The translations under genes were made by a program, and so were the position numbers. This document shows, in pieces, positions 1-7,978 of a stretch of DNA of 64,000 nt (its first letter is position 1; the number at the start of each line of letters is the position of its first letter). Where the stretch lies: NCBI RefSeq assembly GCF_000241325.1, contig NZ_BAEI01000011.1, positions 62,001 to 126,000 on the forward strand, written 5' to 3'. Source of the stretch: Gordonia polyisoprenivorans NBRC 16320 = JCM 10675. Its GTDB lineage: Bacteria > Actinomycetota > Actinomycetes > Mycobacteriales > Mycobacteriaceae. A model generated the notes under the pieces. It was not told the origin of the DNA. It ran no database searches and saw only the letters and a program-made list of their open reading frames with translations.

Positions 1-570
1 AGTTACCCTTTCCAACCCATCCACGTCACCATCTCGGCATGGTTCACCATCGGCGTGCCGGCATTCATCCTCTCGCTCGCCCCGAACAACGAGCGTGCCC
101 GGACCGGCTTCGTCCGTCGGGTGCTGACCCAGGCGGTACCCAACGGCATCATCGTCGGGCTCGCCGCGTTCATCACCTACGTCATCGTCAATCCCGGCGG
201 GACCGGGGTGGCGTTGGGTGGCGACAGCGTCGACCTCCCGCCCGCGCAGACCCAGGCGGCCACGGCCACCCTGATCTGCCTGATCGCCGTCGCCCTCTAC
301 GTCCTGGCCGTCGTCGCGCGGCCGTACACGTGGTGGAAGATCGTGCTGCTGGTCGCCTCCGTCGGCGCCTACGTGATCATCTTCGCCTGGCCGTGGACGC
401 AGCACATGTTCAAACTGGATTCGTCGAACTGGGACATGAATGTGGTCGCGTTCATCGCCGCGGCCTGCGGCATCGCGGGTGTGGAGATCGTGTCGCGGCT
501 GTTGCCGCGTCTGGTCGGGGATCGCGACTCGGGGCACATCGACGGCGCCGAGCGAGAATCGCTGGCATGA
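1..570 (+). CDS. ctpE: C-terminus of CtpE-like cation P-type ATPase (5' truncated by window)
   Basis: The reading frame is open from the first base, so this is the last 189 residues of a longer protein. The start SYPFQPIHVTISAWFTIGVP and the following LAPNNERARTGFVRRVL match the C-terminal membrane domain of CtpE-type P-type ATPases, which move calcium or a related cation across the cytoplasmic membrane. About four hydrophobic segments are visible, followed by a polar tail. The catalytic phosphorylation and nucleotide domains lie outside the window. The next genes are homologues of Rv0909 and Rv0910, the same neighbours ctpE (Rv0908) has in Mycobacterium tuberculosis, which supports the assignment. 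The exact cation cannot be told from this fragment. Confidence 0.8.
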   Translation, partial: SYPFQPIHVTISAWFTIGVPAFILSLAPNNERARTGFVRRVLTQAVPNGIIVGLAAFITYVIVNPGGTGVALGGDSVDLPPAQTQAATATLICLIAVALYVLAVVARPYTWWKIVLLVASVGAYVIIFAWPWTQHMFKLDSSNWDMNVVAFIAAACGIAGVEIVSRLLPRLVGDRDSGHIDGAERESLA

Positions 571-658
571 GCTCGATGCGGCACCTACACTCGGGGACCG
601 CTTCGCCCGATCTGTACACCGTGACAGACGGTCATCACCCCACCACGAGGAGTTGGTC

Positions 659-892
659 ATGGATCTCAAGGGATTGGTCGACAAGGCCAAGGCCGCACTG
701 CAGAAGAACCCGAGTCTGATCGAGAAGGGCGGCGACGCCATCGACAAGGCGACCGGCGGCAAGTACGCCTCGCAGGTCGACAAGGCGCAGGACGCGGCCC
801 GCAAGGCCGTCGGGGCCCAGAATCCGGAAACACAGAACCCGGAAACACAGAAGCCGGATACCCCCAACCAGCCGCCGCAGAATCCCGCCTAA
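659..892 (+). CDS. Rv0909/MT0933-like antitoxin
   Basis: A 77-residue lysine- and alanine-rich protein beginning MDLKGLVDKAKAALQKNP and containing the KYASQVDKAQDAARKAV segment typical of the MT0933 antitoxin family (Rv0909 in M. tuberculosis). A good ribosome site (GAGGAG) lies 7 bases before the ATG. The C-terminus is a proline/asparagine/glutamine tail built from a 15-bp tandem DNA repeat. In Mycobacterium the toxin Rv0910 follows directly; here its homologue is 670 bp downstream, beyond an oppositely oriented glycosylase gene whose last bases overlap this stop codon by 4 bp. Family role: antidote in a type II toxin-antitoxin pair. Whether it still neutralises the displaced partner is unknown. 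Confidence 0.75.
   Translation: MDLKGLVDKAKAALQKNPSLIEKGGDAIDKATGGKYASQVDKAQDAARKAVGAQNPETQNPETQKPDTPNQPPQNPA
821..861 (+). repeat. 15-bp tandem repeat (2.7 units) in the antitoxin tail
   Basis: Units of 15 bp (consensus AANCCGGAAACACAG) start at 821 and 836, with a partial third at 851. They encode the repeated NPETQ motif at the C-terminus of the antitoxin. The length is in frame, so unit-number changes would only lengthen or shorten the tail. Confidence 0.85.
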
Positions 893-1545
893 GTTCCCGC
901 TGCGGCCCGCGGGTGTCGGCGATACGCCGACACCGTCGGGTCGTCGGTGAGCCAGAACCGCCACGCGAGGTCGGCATTGCGTCGCACACCCACCCGTGGG
1001 CCGGCGCTGATCGCTGCCGGGTCGATCGGTTCGTCCGCGGGTAGCAGCGTGACCGGCGTGTCATCGCCGAGGTCGGCGCCCAGATCGTCCATCGTGATCC
1101 CGAGCGCACGGGTCAGATTGCCCGGACCACGCGCGAGCGCCGACTCGGCGACCGGCGTCGTCCGACCGGCCGCTCGCCGACGATGGGCGAGTGCCGATCC
1201 GTCGAGTACCTCACCGGCGCGCAGCAGCACCGCCGATGCCAACCCGTCGGGCCCGGTCACCACATTCGCGCAGAAATGGCCGTGGATGCGGTACACGTAG
1301 AGCCGGTCGGGTGGGCCGTACATGATCTCCGAGCGCCCGGTGCGGACGAAGGCGTGCGACGCGGGATCGCGCGGTCCCGCATAGGCCTCGACCTCGGTGA
1401 TCCGCAGGCTCACGTCGTGCCCGACGAGGATCGCACCGAGCAGGGTTCGGGCCCCGACGGTGGCATCGGGATGGGCGATCGCCGCGGTCAGCCGGTCGCG
1501 CCCGGTCGGGCAAGGCTCGGGTCGTCGTCTGTGCACCTGCATCAC
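889..1545 (-). CDS. DNA-3-methyladenine glycosylase (AAG/MPG family)
   Basis: A 218-residue protein with the hallmarks of the alkyladenine DNA glycosylase fold: ITEVEAYAGPRDPASHAF near residue 50, YGPPDRLYVYRIHGH and CANVVTGPDG near residues 75-100, and ARGPGNLTRALGI near residue 140. The glutamate in VEAY corresponds to the catalytic base that activates water to cut the N-glycosidic bond of alkylated adenine. The family starts base excision repair of alkylation damage. The gene runs opposite to its neighbours. Its stop overlaps the antitoxin stop by 4 bp, and its start lies only 18 bp from the divergent SRPBCC toxin-like gene, so it looks inserted between the two members of a toxin-antitoxin pair. 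Length is normal for bacterial members. Confidence 0.9.
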   Translation of the reverse strand: MMQVHRRRPEPCPTGRDRLTAAIAHPDATVGARTLLGAILVGHDVSLRITEVEAYAGPRDPASHAFVRTGRSEIMYGPPDRLYVYRIHGHFCANVVTGPDGLASAVLLRAGEVLDGSALAHRRRAAGRTTPVAESALARGPGNLTRALGITMDDLGADLGDDTPVTLLPADEPIDPAAISAGPRVGVRRNADLAWRFWLTDDPTVSAYRRHPRAAAGT

Positions 1546-1563
1546 CGGTTAGGCTTCCACACC

Positions 1564-2001
1564 ATGGCGAAGACGAGCGACTCCATCGACCTCGAGCTGT
1601 CACCTGCCGACACCTGGACCGCGGCGTCGGATCTGTCGCGTTTCGACGAGTGGTTGGTGCTGCATGGTGGATGGCGTAGTCCGGTGCCGCAGCCGCACGA
1701 ATTGCGCAAGGGACTCAAGGTGACCTCGATCGTCAAGGTCAAGGGCAATCCCGTGCGCATCGACTGGGTCGTCGACAAGTATGTCGAGGGCAGTGAGGTG
1801 CGGCTGAAGGGTTCGGGTAAGGGCGGGATCAAGGTCAAGCTCGACCTGTCGGTGGAGCCCCGTTCCTCGGGATCGACGATCACGTTCCTCGTCGACCTCG
1901 GTGGTCTCCCGTTGATGGGGCCGATCGGGATGGCGACGGCCAAGGTGGTCCACGGGGATCTGCACACTTCGCTGACGACCTTCCAGCAGAAGTTCGGCTG
2001 A
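1564..2001 (+). CDS. Rv0910-like SRPBCC protein (toxin partner of the MT0933 antitoxin)
   Basis: A 145-residue protein of the SRPBCC/START-like fold. The start MAKTSDSIDLELSPADTW, the ASDLSRFDEWLVLHGGWRS segment, the GKGGIKVKL strand and the LPLMGPIGMATA helix follow the Rv0910 sequence pattern closely. Rv0910 is described as the toxin of the Rv0909-Rv0910 pair. A TAGGCT hexamer at 1550-1555 ends 8 bases before the ATG, so the transcript may be leaderless and independent of the antitoxin gene. The divergent glycosylase starts 18 bp away. Assignment to the family is firm; toxicity here is inference. Confidence 0.75.
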   Translation: MAKTSDSIDLELSPADTWTAASDLSRFDEWLVLHGGWRSPVPQPHELRKGLKVTSIVKVKGNPVRIDWVVDKYVEGSEVRLKGSGKGGIKVKLDLSVEPRSSGSTITFLVDLGGLPLMGPIGMATAKVVHGDLHTSLTTFQQKFG

Positions 2002-2074
2002 CTTCGACACTGCCGGGCTCGACACCAACCGGATTCGACAACACCGGGTTCCACAACACAGGGGGAGTGCGCAC

Positions 2075-3805
2075 ATGGGGCGGCACAGCAACGAGCCCGC
2101 GGATTCCGGGCACGCTCCCGGCCGTCCGGGTGACGGTCAGTCCGGCGCTGCCGCCGACGACTTCGGTTTCGAGCACCGCAAGGTGCGGTCATCTCGTCGC
2201 GGCGCCCTGCTGTGGGGTCTTGGCGCACTGGTGGTCGTGGCCGCCCTCGTGACCGGATTCGTGGTGTGGCGCACCGTTGGTTCGGGCGCCTGCCACGGTG
2301 ACCGGACGAGCGTGACCGTCGCCGCCGATCCGACCATCGCCTCGGCATTGCGGGATTCCGCGGCCACGGTCTCGGCCAACAGTTGTTACGACTACTCGGT
2401 CGACTCGGTGGCCGGGTCGGCCGCGCCGGGTCTGTTGACCAGTGGTGATCAGCGCCCCGACCTGTGGGTGCCGGATTCGCAGCTGCAGGCTCGCCGCGTC
2501 ATCACCCAGGTCCGCCAGGAACTCGATCTCACCTCACCGTCGTTGGTCTCCACGCCCACCGTCGTCGTCGGCAAGAACGTGCCGCAGCTGTCCAGTTGGG
2601 AGCAGGTCATGAAGCTGCCCGATCTGCGCGCGGGCAGCCCGGTGGACACCAGCAGCGGCGACGCACCGATCGTCGGCGCGCTCGCCGAGGTCAATGCCAA
2701 CAAGCTCACCGAGGATCAACTACTCGAGGGCATGACGGTACTTGCGGTGCAGCAGAACAACGTTCGTCTGACCAACGACAGCGAGGGCACGCGCCTCAAT
2801 CTGGCGAACGCCTCCGACGTGCCGGCGGTGACGACCGAACAGCAATATGTGATGTTCATGCGCACCCATCCGGGATCTCAGCTGAAGTTCGCGATTCCCG
2901 CCGACGGCACGGTGCTGCTGGATTACCCGTTGGTGAACACCGCCGGTTCGGCGCGCAAGGGCGACGCCGACGACGCGGGCAAGGCGCTGGCCGCCGGTAT
3001 CGCCGGCAATGCCGCACAACCGTTGGCCGACGCGGCATTTCGTCTGCCGAACGGCAAGCCCGCCGGTGGTGAGCATCCGTACGGCACGGGTCAGCCGGTG
3101 CAGGTGCTCACGCTGCGCGATCCCGCGGAGGTCGACAAAGCGCTGCGGCAGTGGCAGGTGCTCGGAGTGCCGATCCGCACGCTCGTCGTCGAGGACACCT
3201 CCGGATCGATGCAACAGCGTGTGGGATCCGAGACCCGGGCGCAACTGTTGATCGACGCGTCGCTGCAGGGTCTGAAACTCTTCCCGAACAATGCCGAGAT
3301 CGGCGGCTGGGCATTCAGTCAGAACCGCGGCCCGGGCGGCCAGGACTGGGTGCAACTGTCCGACATCCGTCGACTCGACGCGCCCGCGGCCAACGGAAAG
3401 ACCCACCGTGACGAACTCGCCGCCGCGGTGACGCAGGGACTGGCGCCGCAGAACCTCGGCGGGGCGACGGGTCTCTACGACACCACCCTCGCCGCATTCA
3501 AGCAGGTCCAGAGCACCTACGATCCGACCTACTCCAACAGCGTCATCATCATGACCGACGGCGAGAACGAGGATCCCGGCAGCATCAGCCTCGACGAGCT
3601 GATCACCGAGCTCAAGAAGCTCGAGGATCCGGCGCGTCCGGTACTCGTGCTCACCATCGGCATCTCCTCCGACGCCGACACCGACGCCCTCAAGCAGATC
3701 GCCGACGCGACCGGCGGCACCTCCTATGTCGCCAAGACCGCCGACGACATCTCGTCGGTGTTCGTCAACGCCATCCAGGCGCGCGTGGCGGCCGCCGGAC
3801 GCTGA
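2075..3805 (+). CDS. Membrane-anchored substrate-binding and VWA domain protein
   Basis: A 576-residue protein. Residues 1-42 are a disordered, charged cytoplasmic tail, 43-65 form one transmembrane helix, and the rest should lie outside the membrane. Residues about 75-350 resemble a periplasmic binding protein (TSVTVAADPTIASAL start; clustered alternating strands). Residues about 365-570 are a von Willebrand A domain whose metal site reads VVEDTSGSM (Asp374, DxSxS pattern), followed by GATGLYDTT and IIMTDGENEDP. The combination occurs in many actinobacteria, with unknown ligand. VWA domains usually mediate metal-dependent protein contacts at the cell surface. Start chosen at the ATG after AGGGGGAG (2060-2067). 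No obvious operon partner; the downstream flavin genes start about 107 bp later. Confidence 0.8.
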   Translation: MGRHSNEPADSGHAPGRPGDGQSGAAADDFGFEHRKVRSSRRGALLWGLGALVVVAALVTGFVVWRTVGSGACHGDRTSVTVAADPTIASALRDSAATVSANSCYDYSVDSVAGSAAPGLLTSGDQRPDLWVPDSQLQARRVITQVRQELDLTSPSLVSTPTVVVGKNVPQLSSWEQVMKLPDLRAGSPVDTSSGDAPIVGALAEVNANKLTEDQLLEGMTVLAVQQNNVRLTNDSEGTRLNLANASDVPAVTTEQQYVMFMRTHPGSQLKFAIPADGTVLLDYPLVNTAGSARKGDADDAGKALAAGIAGNAAQPLADAAFRLPNGKPAGGEHPYGTGQPVQVLTLRDPAEVDKALRQWQVLGVPIRTLVVEDTSGSMQQRVGSETRAQLLIDASLQGLKLFPNNAEIGGWAFSQNRGPGGQDWVQLSDIRRLDAPAANGKTHRDELAAAVTQGLAPQNLGGATGLYDTTLAAFKQVQSTYDPTYSNSVIIMTDGENEDPGSISLDELITELKKLEDPARPVLVLTIGISSDADTDALKQIADATGGTSYVAKTADDISSVFVNAIQARVAAAGR

Positions 3806-3912
3806 TCCGCCGGCATGAATCCGGCAGGTGGCTGCGAGGTTTCTTGGGATACCCTAAGACATCGGTCCCGGGGGAGGCGCTGCACGGTGATCGTGCCCCA
3901 GAATGGGGAACC

Positions 3913-4413
3913 ATGACCCGATCAATCCGGACCATGGTCCGCAAAGATGAGTTCGTGACCGTGACCCGCGCGACCGGGGTGGTTGCCGCCGTCGCCGCCG
4001 TGGGCCTGGCGACCGCCGCATGCGGTTCCGACGACGCGACGGCCTCCGACGCCACTCAGAGCACGGGCGCGGCGACCTCGGCCACCTCGGCGACCGGTGC
4101 TGCCGGCGGCTCCGGCGAGTACAAGAGCGGCACCTACAGCGCGACCGGGCACTACGTCTCCCCGGGCGGCCCGCAGCAGATCGGTGTGACCGTCACGCTC
4201 GACAATGCGACGATCACCAAGGTCGATCTCGATCGCAGTCATACCCGCGGAACGTCGGCGGAGTTCCAGGCGAAGTTCGCCAGCGGGATCAACTCCGAGG
4301 TGGTCGGCAAGAACATCGACGATCTCGACGTGCACAAGGTGTCCGGGTCGTCACTGACCTCCGGTGGCTTCAATGACGCCATCGCCCAGATCAAGTCGCA
4401 GGCGCGCGCCTGA
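3913..4413 (+). CDS. FMN-binding lipoprotein, ApbE target
   Basis: A 166-residue secreted protein. The N-terminus carries a signal peptide ending in ATAAC, so Cys37 is a likely lipidation site. A low-complexity Ser/Thr/Ala linker (40-66) leads into a compact FMN-binding domain (about 70-166). The motif VSGSSLTSGGF near residues 143-153 matches the flavinylation motif of this family, in which ApbE attaches FMN by phosphoester bond to the Ser/Thr after SG-x; here that is Ser147. GTG codons at 3955 and 3961 are alternative starts that still leave a signal peptide. It lies 4 bp before apbE and is co-transcribed with it, which supports an extracytosolic covalent flavin carrier. Confidence 0.85.
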   Translation: MTRSIRTMVRKDEFVTVTRATGVVAAVAAVGLATAACGSDDATASDATQSTGAATSATSATGAAGGSGEYKSGTYSATGHYVSPGGPQQIGVTVTLDNATITKVDLDRSHTRGTSAEFQAKFASGINSEVVGKNIDDLDVHKVSGSSLTSGGFNDAIAQIKSQARA

Positions 4414-4417
4414 TCCG

Positions 4418-5359
4418 GTGCGTACCGACCCGTTGAGGACCGACTGGGGTTTCGAGGCGCTCGGCACGGTCTGGGAGATCACCACCGACCGGCCGCTCTC
4501 GGAGCGTGCGCGTGCCGCGGTGGGTGCCGAACTCGATCGCATCGACCGGTTCTGGTCACGCTTCCGTCTGGACTCGACGGTCGCCGAGATGTCCCGCAGG
4601 GACGGCCGGTACCGCCTCGCCCGCGAGGATCGATGTCTGCTGGAGTGGTATCGCGAGCTCTACGACGCCACCGGTGGTGCGGTCACCCCGCTGGTCGGGC
4701 AGATCCTCGACGACGCCGGATACGACGCCGACTACTCGTTGACCCCCGATCGCACCGTGCCCGCGCCCGCGTGGGACGACGTCATCGACTGGGACGGTAA
4801 CGAATTGGTGGTCCGCACCCCTGTTCTGCTCGACGTCGGGGCAGCCGGCAAGGGCTTCGCCGTCGACCGGGTGGCGTCGATCGTCGCCGACCACGCCGAG
4901 CGTTACCTCGTCGACGCCGGCGGGGACATGGTGATCTCGCCGCGCGACGAACCGGTACGGATCGCCCTCGAACACCCCCTCGACCCGACCAAGGCGATCG
5001 GACTCGTCGAATTGACCGGGGGTGCACTGTGCGCGTCTGCGGCCAACCGTCGCGTGTGGGGCGACTGGCACCACATCGTCGACCCGAGGACGGCTGCGCC
5101 CACCCGTGAGGTCATGGCCACCTGGGTGTACGCGCGGGACGCGATGACCGCCGACGGCCTGGCCACCGCGCTGTTCTTCACGGCGGCAACGGAATTGAGC
5201 GTTCTCGGAGCGCGTCACGGGTGGGCGCCGGCACTGTCGGTCGGCTCCGACATCGCCGGGTTCCGGTTCGCCGGCACCGACGTACCCGACCATGTGGCGA
5301 TTCGCGGCAGCGGAGTCGTCGAGCACACCACGATCCCCGGATTGGAGCTGTTCGTATGA
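4418..5359 (+). CDS. apbE: FAD:protein FMN transferase
   Basis: A 313-residue ApbE-family enzyme, using the GTG start 4 bp after the lipoprotein stop. It contains LLDVGAAGKGFAVDRV, the YLVDAGGDMVIS glycine-rich strand and the C-terminal HHIVDPRTAAPTREVMATW and DAMTADGLATALFF blocks, where the Asp and Thr bind the magnesium and FAD. The enzyme transfers FMN from FAD to a Ser or Thr in extracytosolic proteins. The obvious substrate is the adjacent lipoprotein. No signal peptide is apparent with this start, which is unusual for ApbE proteins that act outside the membrane; an upstream in-frame ATG at 4364 does not add one either. Its stop overlaps the next start (ATGA). Confidence 0.92.
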   Translation: MRTDPLRTDWGFEALGTVWEITTDRPLSERARAAVGAELDRIDRFWSRFRLDSTVAEMSRRDGRYRLAREDRCLLEWYRELYDATGGAVTPLVGQILDDAGYDADYSLTPDRTVPAPAWDDVIDWDGNELVVRTPVLLDVGAAGKGFAVDRVASIVADHAERYLVDAGGDMVISPRDEPVRIALEHPLDPTKAIGLVELTGGALCASAANRRVWGDWHHIVDPRTAAPTREVMATWVYARDAMTADGLATALFFTAATELSVLGARHGWAPALSVGSDIAGFRFAGTDVPDHVAIRGSGVVEHTTIPGLELFV

Positions 5360-6945
5360 CGAGTCTGTCACGGCTGACGAGTCTGTCACCGCGATGGCTG
5401 ACCATGCATCGCGCGGTGCTACTCGCGCTGCTCGCACTGGCCGTGGGGTCGTTCATCGTCGCCGCCGCCGACAGCGATTTCGCCTACACCCCAGAGCAAT
5501 TGCTGGTGTCGCTGGTGATCGCGCTGGCCGTCACTGGTGCCGGAACCTACCTGTGTGCGGCGCTGGTGCGGGTACCGCCTGGTGCGGATTCGTGGGCGAT
5601 CACGGCATTGATCCTGTTCTTCCTCATGCCCGGGGTGTCCGATGCGGCCTCGGCGGTGTCGATGGTGATCGCCGCGGGCGCTGCGGCGATCAGCAAATAC
5701 GTGGTGGTGTGGCGTCGCCGGTTGATCCTCAACCCGGCCGTCGTCGGGGCGACCGCCGCGTACGCGGTCTCCTACGCCGGGGTGAGTATCGCTGGGGTGC
5801 CGCTGAGTTCGCCGTTCTGGTGGGTGGCCGCAGAGCCGCTGTTCTATCCGATGCTCATCATCGGCATCCTGTTGGTGACCGTGCTGCGCGAATGGTGGCT
5901 CGTCACGGTCTTCCTGCTGGCGACGCTGGCCACCGTCGGAGTGCTGCAGGTGACGCAGGGCGGTCAGGATCTGCAGTTCGTGTTCGTCTCGTCGCCCACG
6001 CTGTTCCTCGCGGCCGTCATGCTGCCCGAGCCGTTGACCTCGCCGACATCGCGAATCCACCGCGCCGTGTACGCGATCATCGTTGCGGTGCTGATGAATT
6101 GGCAGCAGACCTTCGAGATCACTGACGCCTATTCGCTGGAGTTCGTGCCGCAGATCGCGCTGGGCGTCGGATGTGTCTACGCCTTCGTGGTCCGGTTGGT
6201 CGCCCAGCGCGGTGCGGGGCGGGTGGTGCTCGACACGTATGTCGACCGCATCGCCGAGAACACCTATCGGGTTCGCGCGCAGACGACCTCGCGGTTGCGG
6301 TTCGCGCCCGGTCAGTGGGCGATGGTGTCGGCGCCACGGTGGTCGGCGCCGTTGTGGCAGCGCACCCGGCGCGTATTCTCCTACGCCGAGGCGCCGGGGG
6401 AGAACCCGGCCGAGTTCGCGTTCACCGTGCCGTCGGCGCGGGTGTCCACCTTCAAGTCCGACCTCATCGAATCCCGGCGGAGCCGGCTGTATCTCGACGC
6501 CACCGGCGGCGATTTCACCCTCGAGCGCCGGGTGGGCCGGCACCCACTGGTGCTCTTGGCCGCCGGCATCGGCATCACCCCGTACCGATCGATGCTGCGC
6601 ACCCTGACGCTCGGTGACGGCCGCCCCGACCTGTCGTGGCTGACGGTCGTCCACGTCGTCGGTGCCGCCGAGCGGACGGTGTACGACGACGATCTCGACA
6701 TCCTGCGGGCCGCCGGCGCGCGGGTCGAGGTCACCTCCGACGACGCAGGGCTGACCGCGGGTATCGCCGAACCCGCGGCGTTGGTCGACCTCGCCGGGCG
6801 TGCGGTGCACTCCGGGGATGCGCACTATCTCGTGTCGGGCAATCCCGCGTTCGTGCGCACCACCGCCGCCACCATTCGCCGCACCGACACCACAACCCGC
6901 TGGGCGTTCTGGCGGATTCGCACCGACGCATTCCTGGGTTATTGA
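5356..6945 (+). CDS. NqrB/RnfD-like membrane domain fused to a ferredoxin-NAD(P)H reductase domain
   Basis: A 529-residue two-domain protein. Residues about 15-285 hold roughly nine hydrophobic helices with RnfD/NqrB-like signatures (RRLILNPAVVG and VMLPEPLTSPTSR). Residues about 290-529 form an FNR-type module: FAPGQWAMVSAP and RRVFSYAEAP for FAD, LLAAGIGITPYRSML for NAD(P)H, and a YLVSGNP C-terminal strand. No 2Fe-2S domain is present. The architecture suggests electrons pass from cytosolic NAD(P)H through FAD to the membrane domain and on to the flavinylated lipoprotein outside. It overlaps apbE by ATGA. The membrane part lacks an obvious SGAT flavinylation site, so FMN there would be non-covalent or absent. 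Confidence 0.82.
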   Translation: MTSLSRLTSLSPRWLTMHRAVLLALLALAVGSFIVAAADSDFAYTPEQLLVSLVIALAVTGAGTYLCAALVRVPPGADSWAITALILFFLMPGVSDAASAVSMVIAAGAAAISKYVVVWRRRLILNPAVVGATAAYAVSYAGVSIAGVPLSSPFWWVAAEPLFYPMLIIGILLVTVLREWWLVTVFLLATLATVGVLQVTQGGQDLQFVFVSSPTLFLAAVMLPEPLTSPTSRIHRAVYAIIVAVLMNWQQTFEITDAYSLEFVPQIALGVGCVYAFVVRLVAQRGAGRVVLDTYVDRIAENTYRVRAQTTSRLRFAPGQWAMVSAPRWSAPLWQRTRRVFSYAEAPGENPAEFAFTVPSARVSTFKSDLIESRRSRLYLDATGGDFTLERRVGRHPLVLLAAGIGITPYRSMLRTLTLGDGRPDLSWLTVVHVVGAAERTVYDDDLDILRAAGARVEVTSDDAGLTAGIAEPAALVDLAGRAVHSGDAHYLVSGNPAFVRTTAATIRRTDTTTRWAFWRIRTDAFLGY

Positions 6946-6978
6946 GTTCCTGGGGGTATTGAGTTCCTGGGGTACTGG
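6931..6978 (+). repeat. 16/17-bp tandem repeat across the stop codon
   Basis: Three units beginning TTCCTGGG at 6931, 6947 and 6964 (TTCCTGGG-GTATTGAG type) span the end of the membrane reductase gene. Each unit carries an in-frame TGA-like end, so duplication has left the stop intact. Confidence 0.7.
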
Positions 6979-6994
6979 CCGGCCCGGGGAGCGC

Positions 6995-7885
6995 TCATCC
7001 CGGCGCCTGCGCCAGGCGACGCAACACCGTCACCACCTCATCGACCACCGGTGAGTGCACCTGGGCGGGTCGGGCGGCGACGAGTTCGACGCTGGTGTGT
7101 GGGATGAGGTCGGCGTAGCGGACGCCGGCGATGTCGAGGGCGGCGGTGGGGGCGGGCACGATCGCCACCCCGAGCCCGGCGGCCACGAGTGTGACCAGGG
7201 TCGAGGTCTCGGCGACCTCGTGGCGGATGCGTGGCACGAACCCCGCGTCGGCCCACAGGCCCGAGATCACCGAGTTCATCACCGAGCGGCCGTGTCCGGC
7301 GTGGGCGATGAGATCGTCGGTCGCCAGGTCGGCGACGGACAGCTCTGTGCGGTCGGCGAATCGGTGGCTGTCGGGGAGTGCGACGATCAGCCGGTCGGAA
7401 CGGATCGGTTCGATCACCGCGTCGGTCCCGGTGATCGGCGGTCGTAACAGCGCGAGGTCGATCCGTCGCTCTTCCAGCGCGGAGAGGAGTTCGGGCGCCA
7501 GCATCTCGCCGCGGACCGCGACCTCCACCCCGGGGAGTTCGTCGCGTAGCGTGCGGACGAGTTGCGGGAGCAGTGAGTAGGTGGCCGAGCCGACGCACCC
7601 GATCGTCAGGTGTCCTTCCTGGCCTTCGGCGACGCGTCGCGCCTGGGCGCCGGCGGATTCTACGGCGTCGAGGATCGCGACGACCTGCGTCAGATATGCG
7701 GTCCCGGCGGGGGTCAGTTCGACGCGGCGGGTTGAGCGGGTCAGCAACTCGACGCCGAGTTCGGCCTCGAGCTGCCGGATCTGTGCCGACAGTGGCGGCT
7801 GGGCGATGTGGAGTCGTTGCGCGGCCCGGCCGAAGTGCAACTCCTCGGCGACCGCGCGGAAGTATCGCAGGTGACGCAGTTCCAT
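6995..7885 (-). CDS. LysR-type regulator of the pca operon
   Basis: A 296-residue LysR-type transcriptional regulator. The N-terminal winged helix (MELRHLRYFRAVAEELHFGRAAQ, then QPPLSAQIRQLE) is followed by a linker helix and a co-inducer domain (about 90-296) with the LALLRPPI and LVAAGLGVAIVP strands typical of the CatR/BenM/PcaQ branch. It is transcribed divergently from pcaF with a 93-bp gap that carries a TTGATA-N10-CTCAAT operator, so it probably senses a pathway intermediate such as muconate or 3-oxoadipate. Its closest relative in this window is the LysR protein in front of catB. The actual inducer cannot be read from the sequence. Confidence 0.85.
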   Translation of the reverse strand: MELRHLRYFRAVAEELHFGRAAQRLHIAQPPLSAQIRQLEAELGVELLTRSTRRVELTPAGTAYLTQVVAILDAVESAGAQARRVAEGQEGHLTIGCVGSATYSLLPQLVRTLRDELPGVEVAVRGEMLAPELLSALEERRIDLALLRPPITGTDAVIEPIRSDRLIVALPDSHRFADRTELSVADLATDDLIAHAGHGRSVMNSVISGLWADAGFVPRIRHEVAETSTLVTLVAAGLGVAIVPAPTAALDIAGVRYADLIPHTSVELVAARPAQVHSPVVDEVVTVLRRLAQAPG

Positions 7886-7904
7886 GGATGCGAGTCTACG
7901 ACTT

Positions 7905-7926
7905 TTGATACTTAACAGCTCTCAAT
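7905..7926. promoter_or_regulatory. LysR-type operator between regulator and pcaF
   Basis: TTGATA, ten bases, then CTCAAT: an inverted TTGA-N13-TCAA site in the divergent promoter. Sixteen of 22 bases are the same as the site at 21239-21260 between benA and the catB-linked LysR gene. Both sites fit the T-N11-A-like spacing expected for LysR proteins. Confidence 0.6.
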
Positions 7927-7978
7927 AGCGGCGATTTTGGTACTTCAGAATATTAGCGGTGCGGCCTAGCCTCGGAGT

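Noticed and set aside
2062..2070. Membership of the VWA protein gene in the toxin-antitoxin unit
   Set aside because: It is 73 bp downstream with its own ribosome site and has no known link to Rv0909/Rv0910-like pairs.
3843..3858. IdeR iron box before the FMN lipoprotein
   Set aside because: The half-site order GGGATACCC does not fit the AGGTTAG/CTAACCT consensus; kept only as an unassigned palindrome.
5419..6825. Long minus-strand frame opposite the RnfD/NqrB-FNR gene
   Set aside because: His/Arg/Gly/Gln-rich shadow with no domain; the plus-strand gene has clear membrane helices and FAD/NAD motifs.
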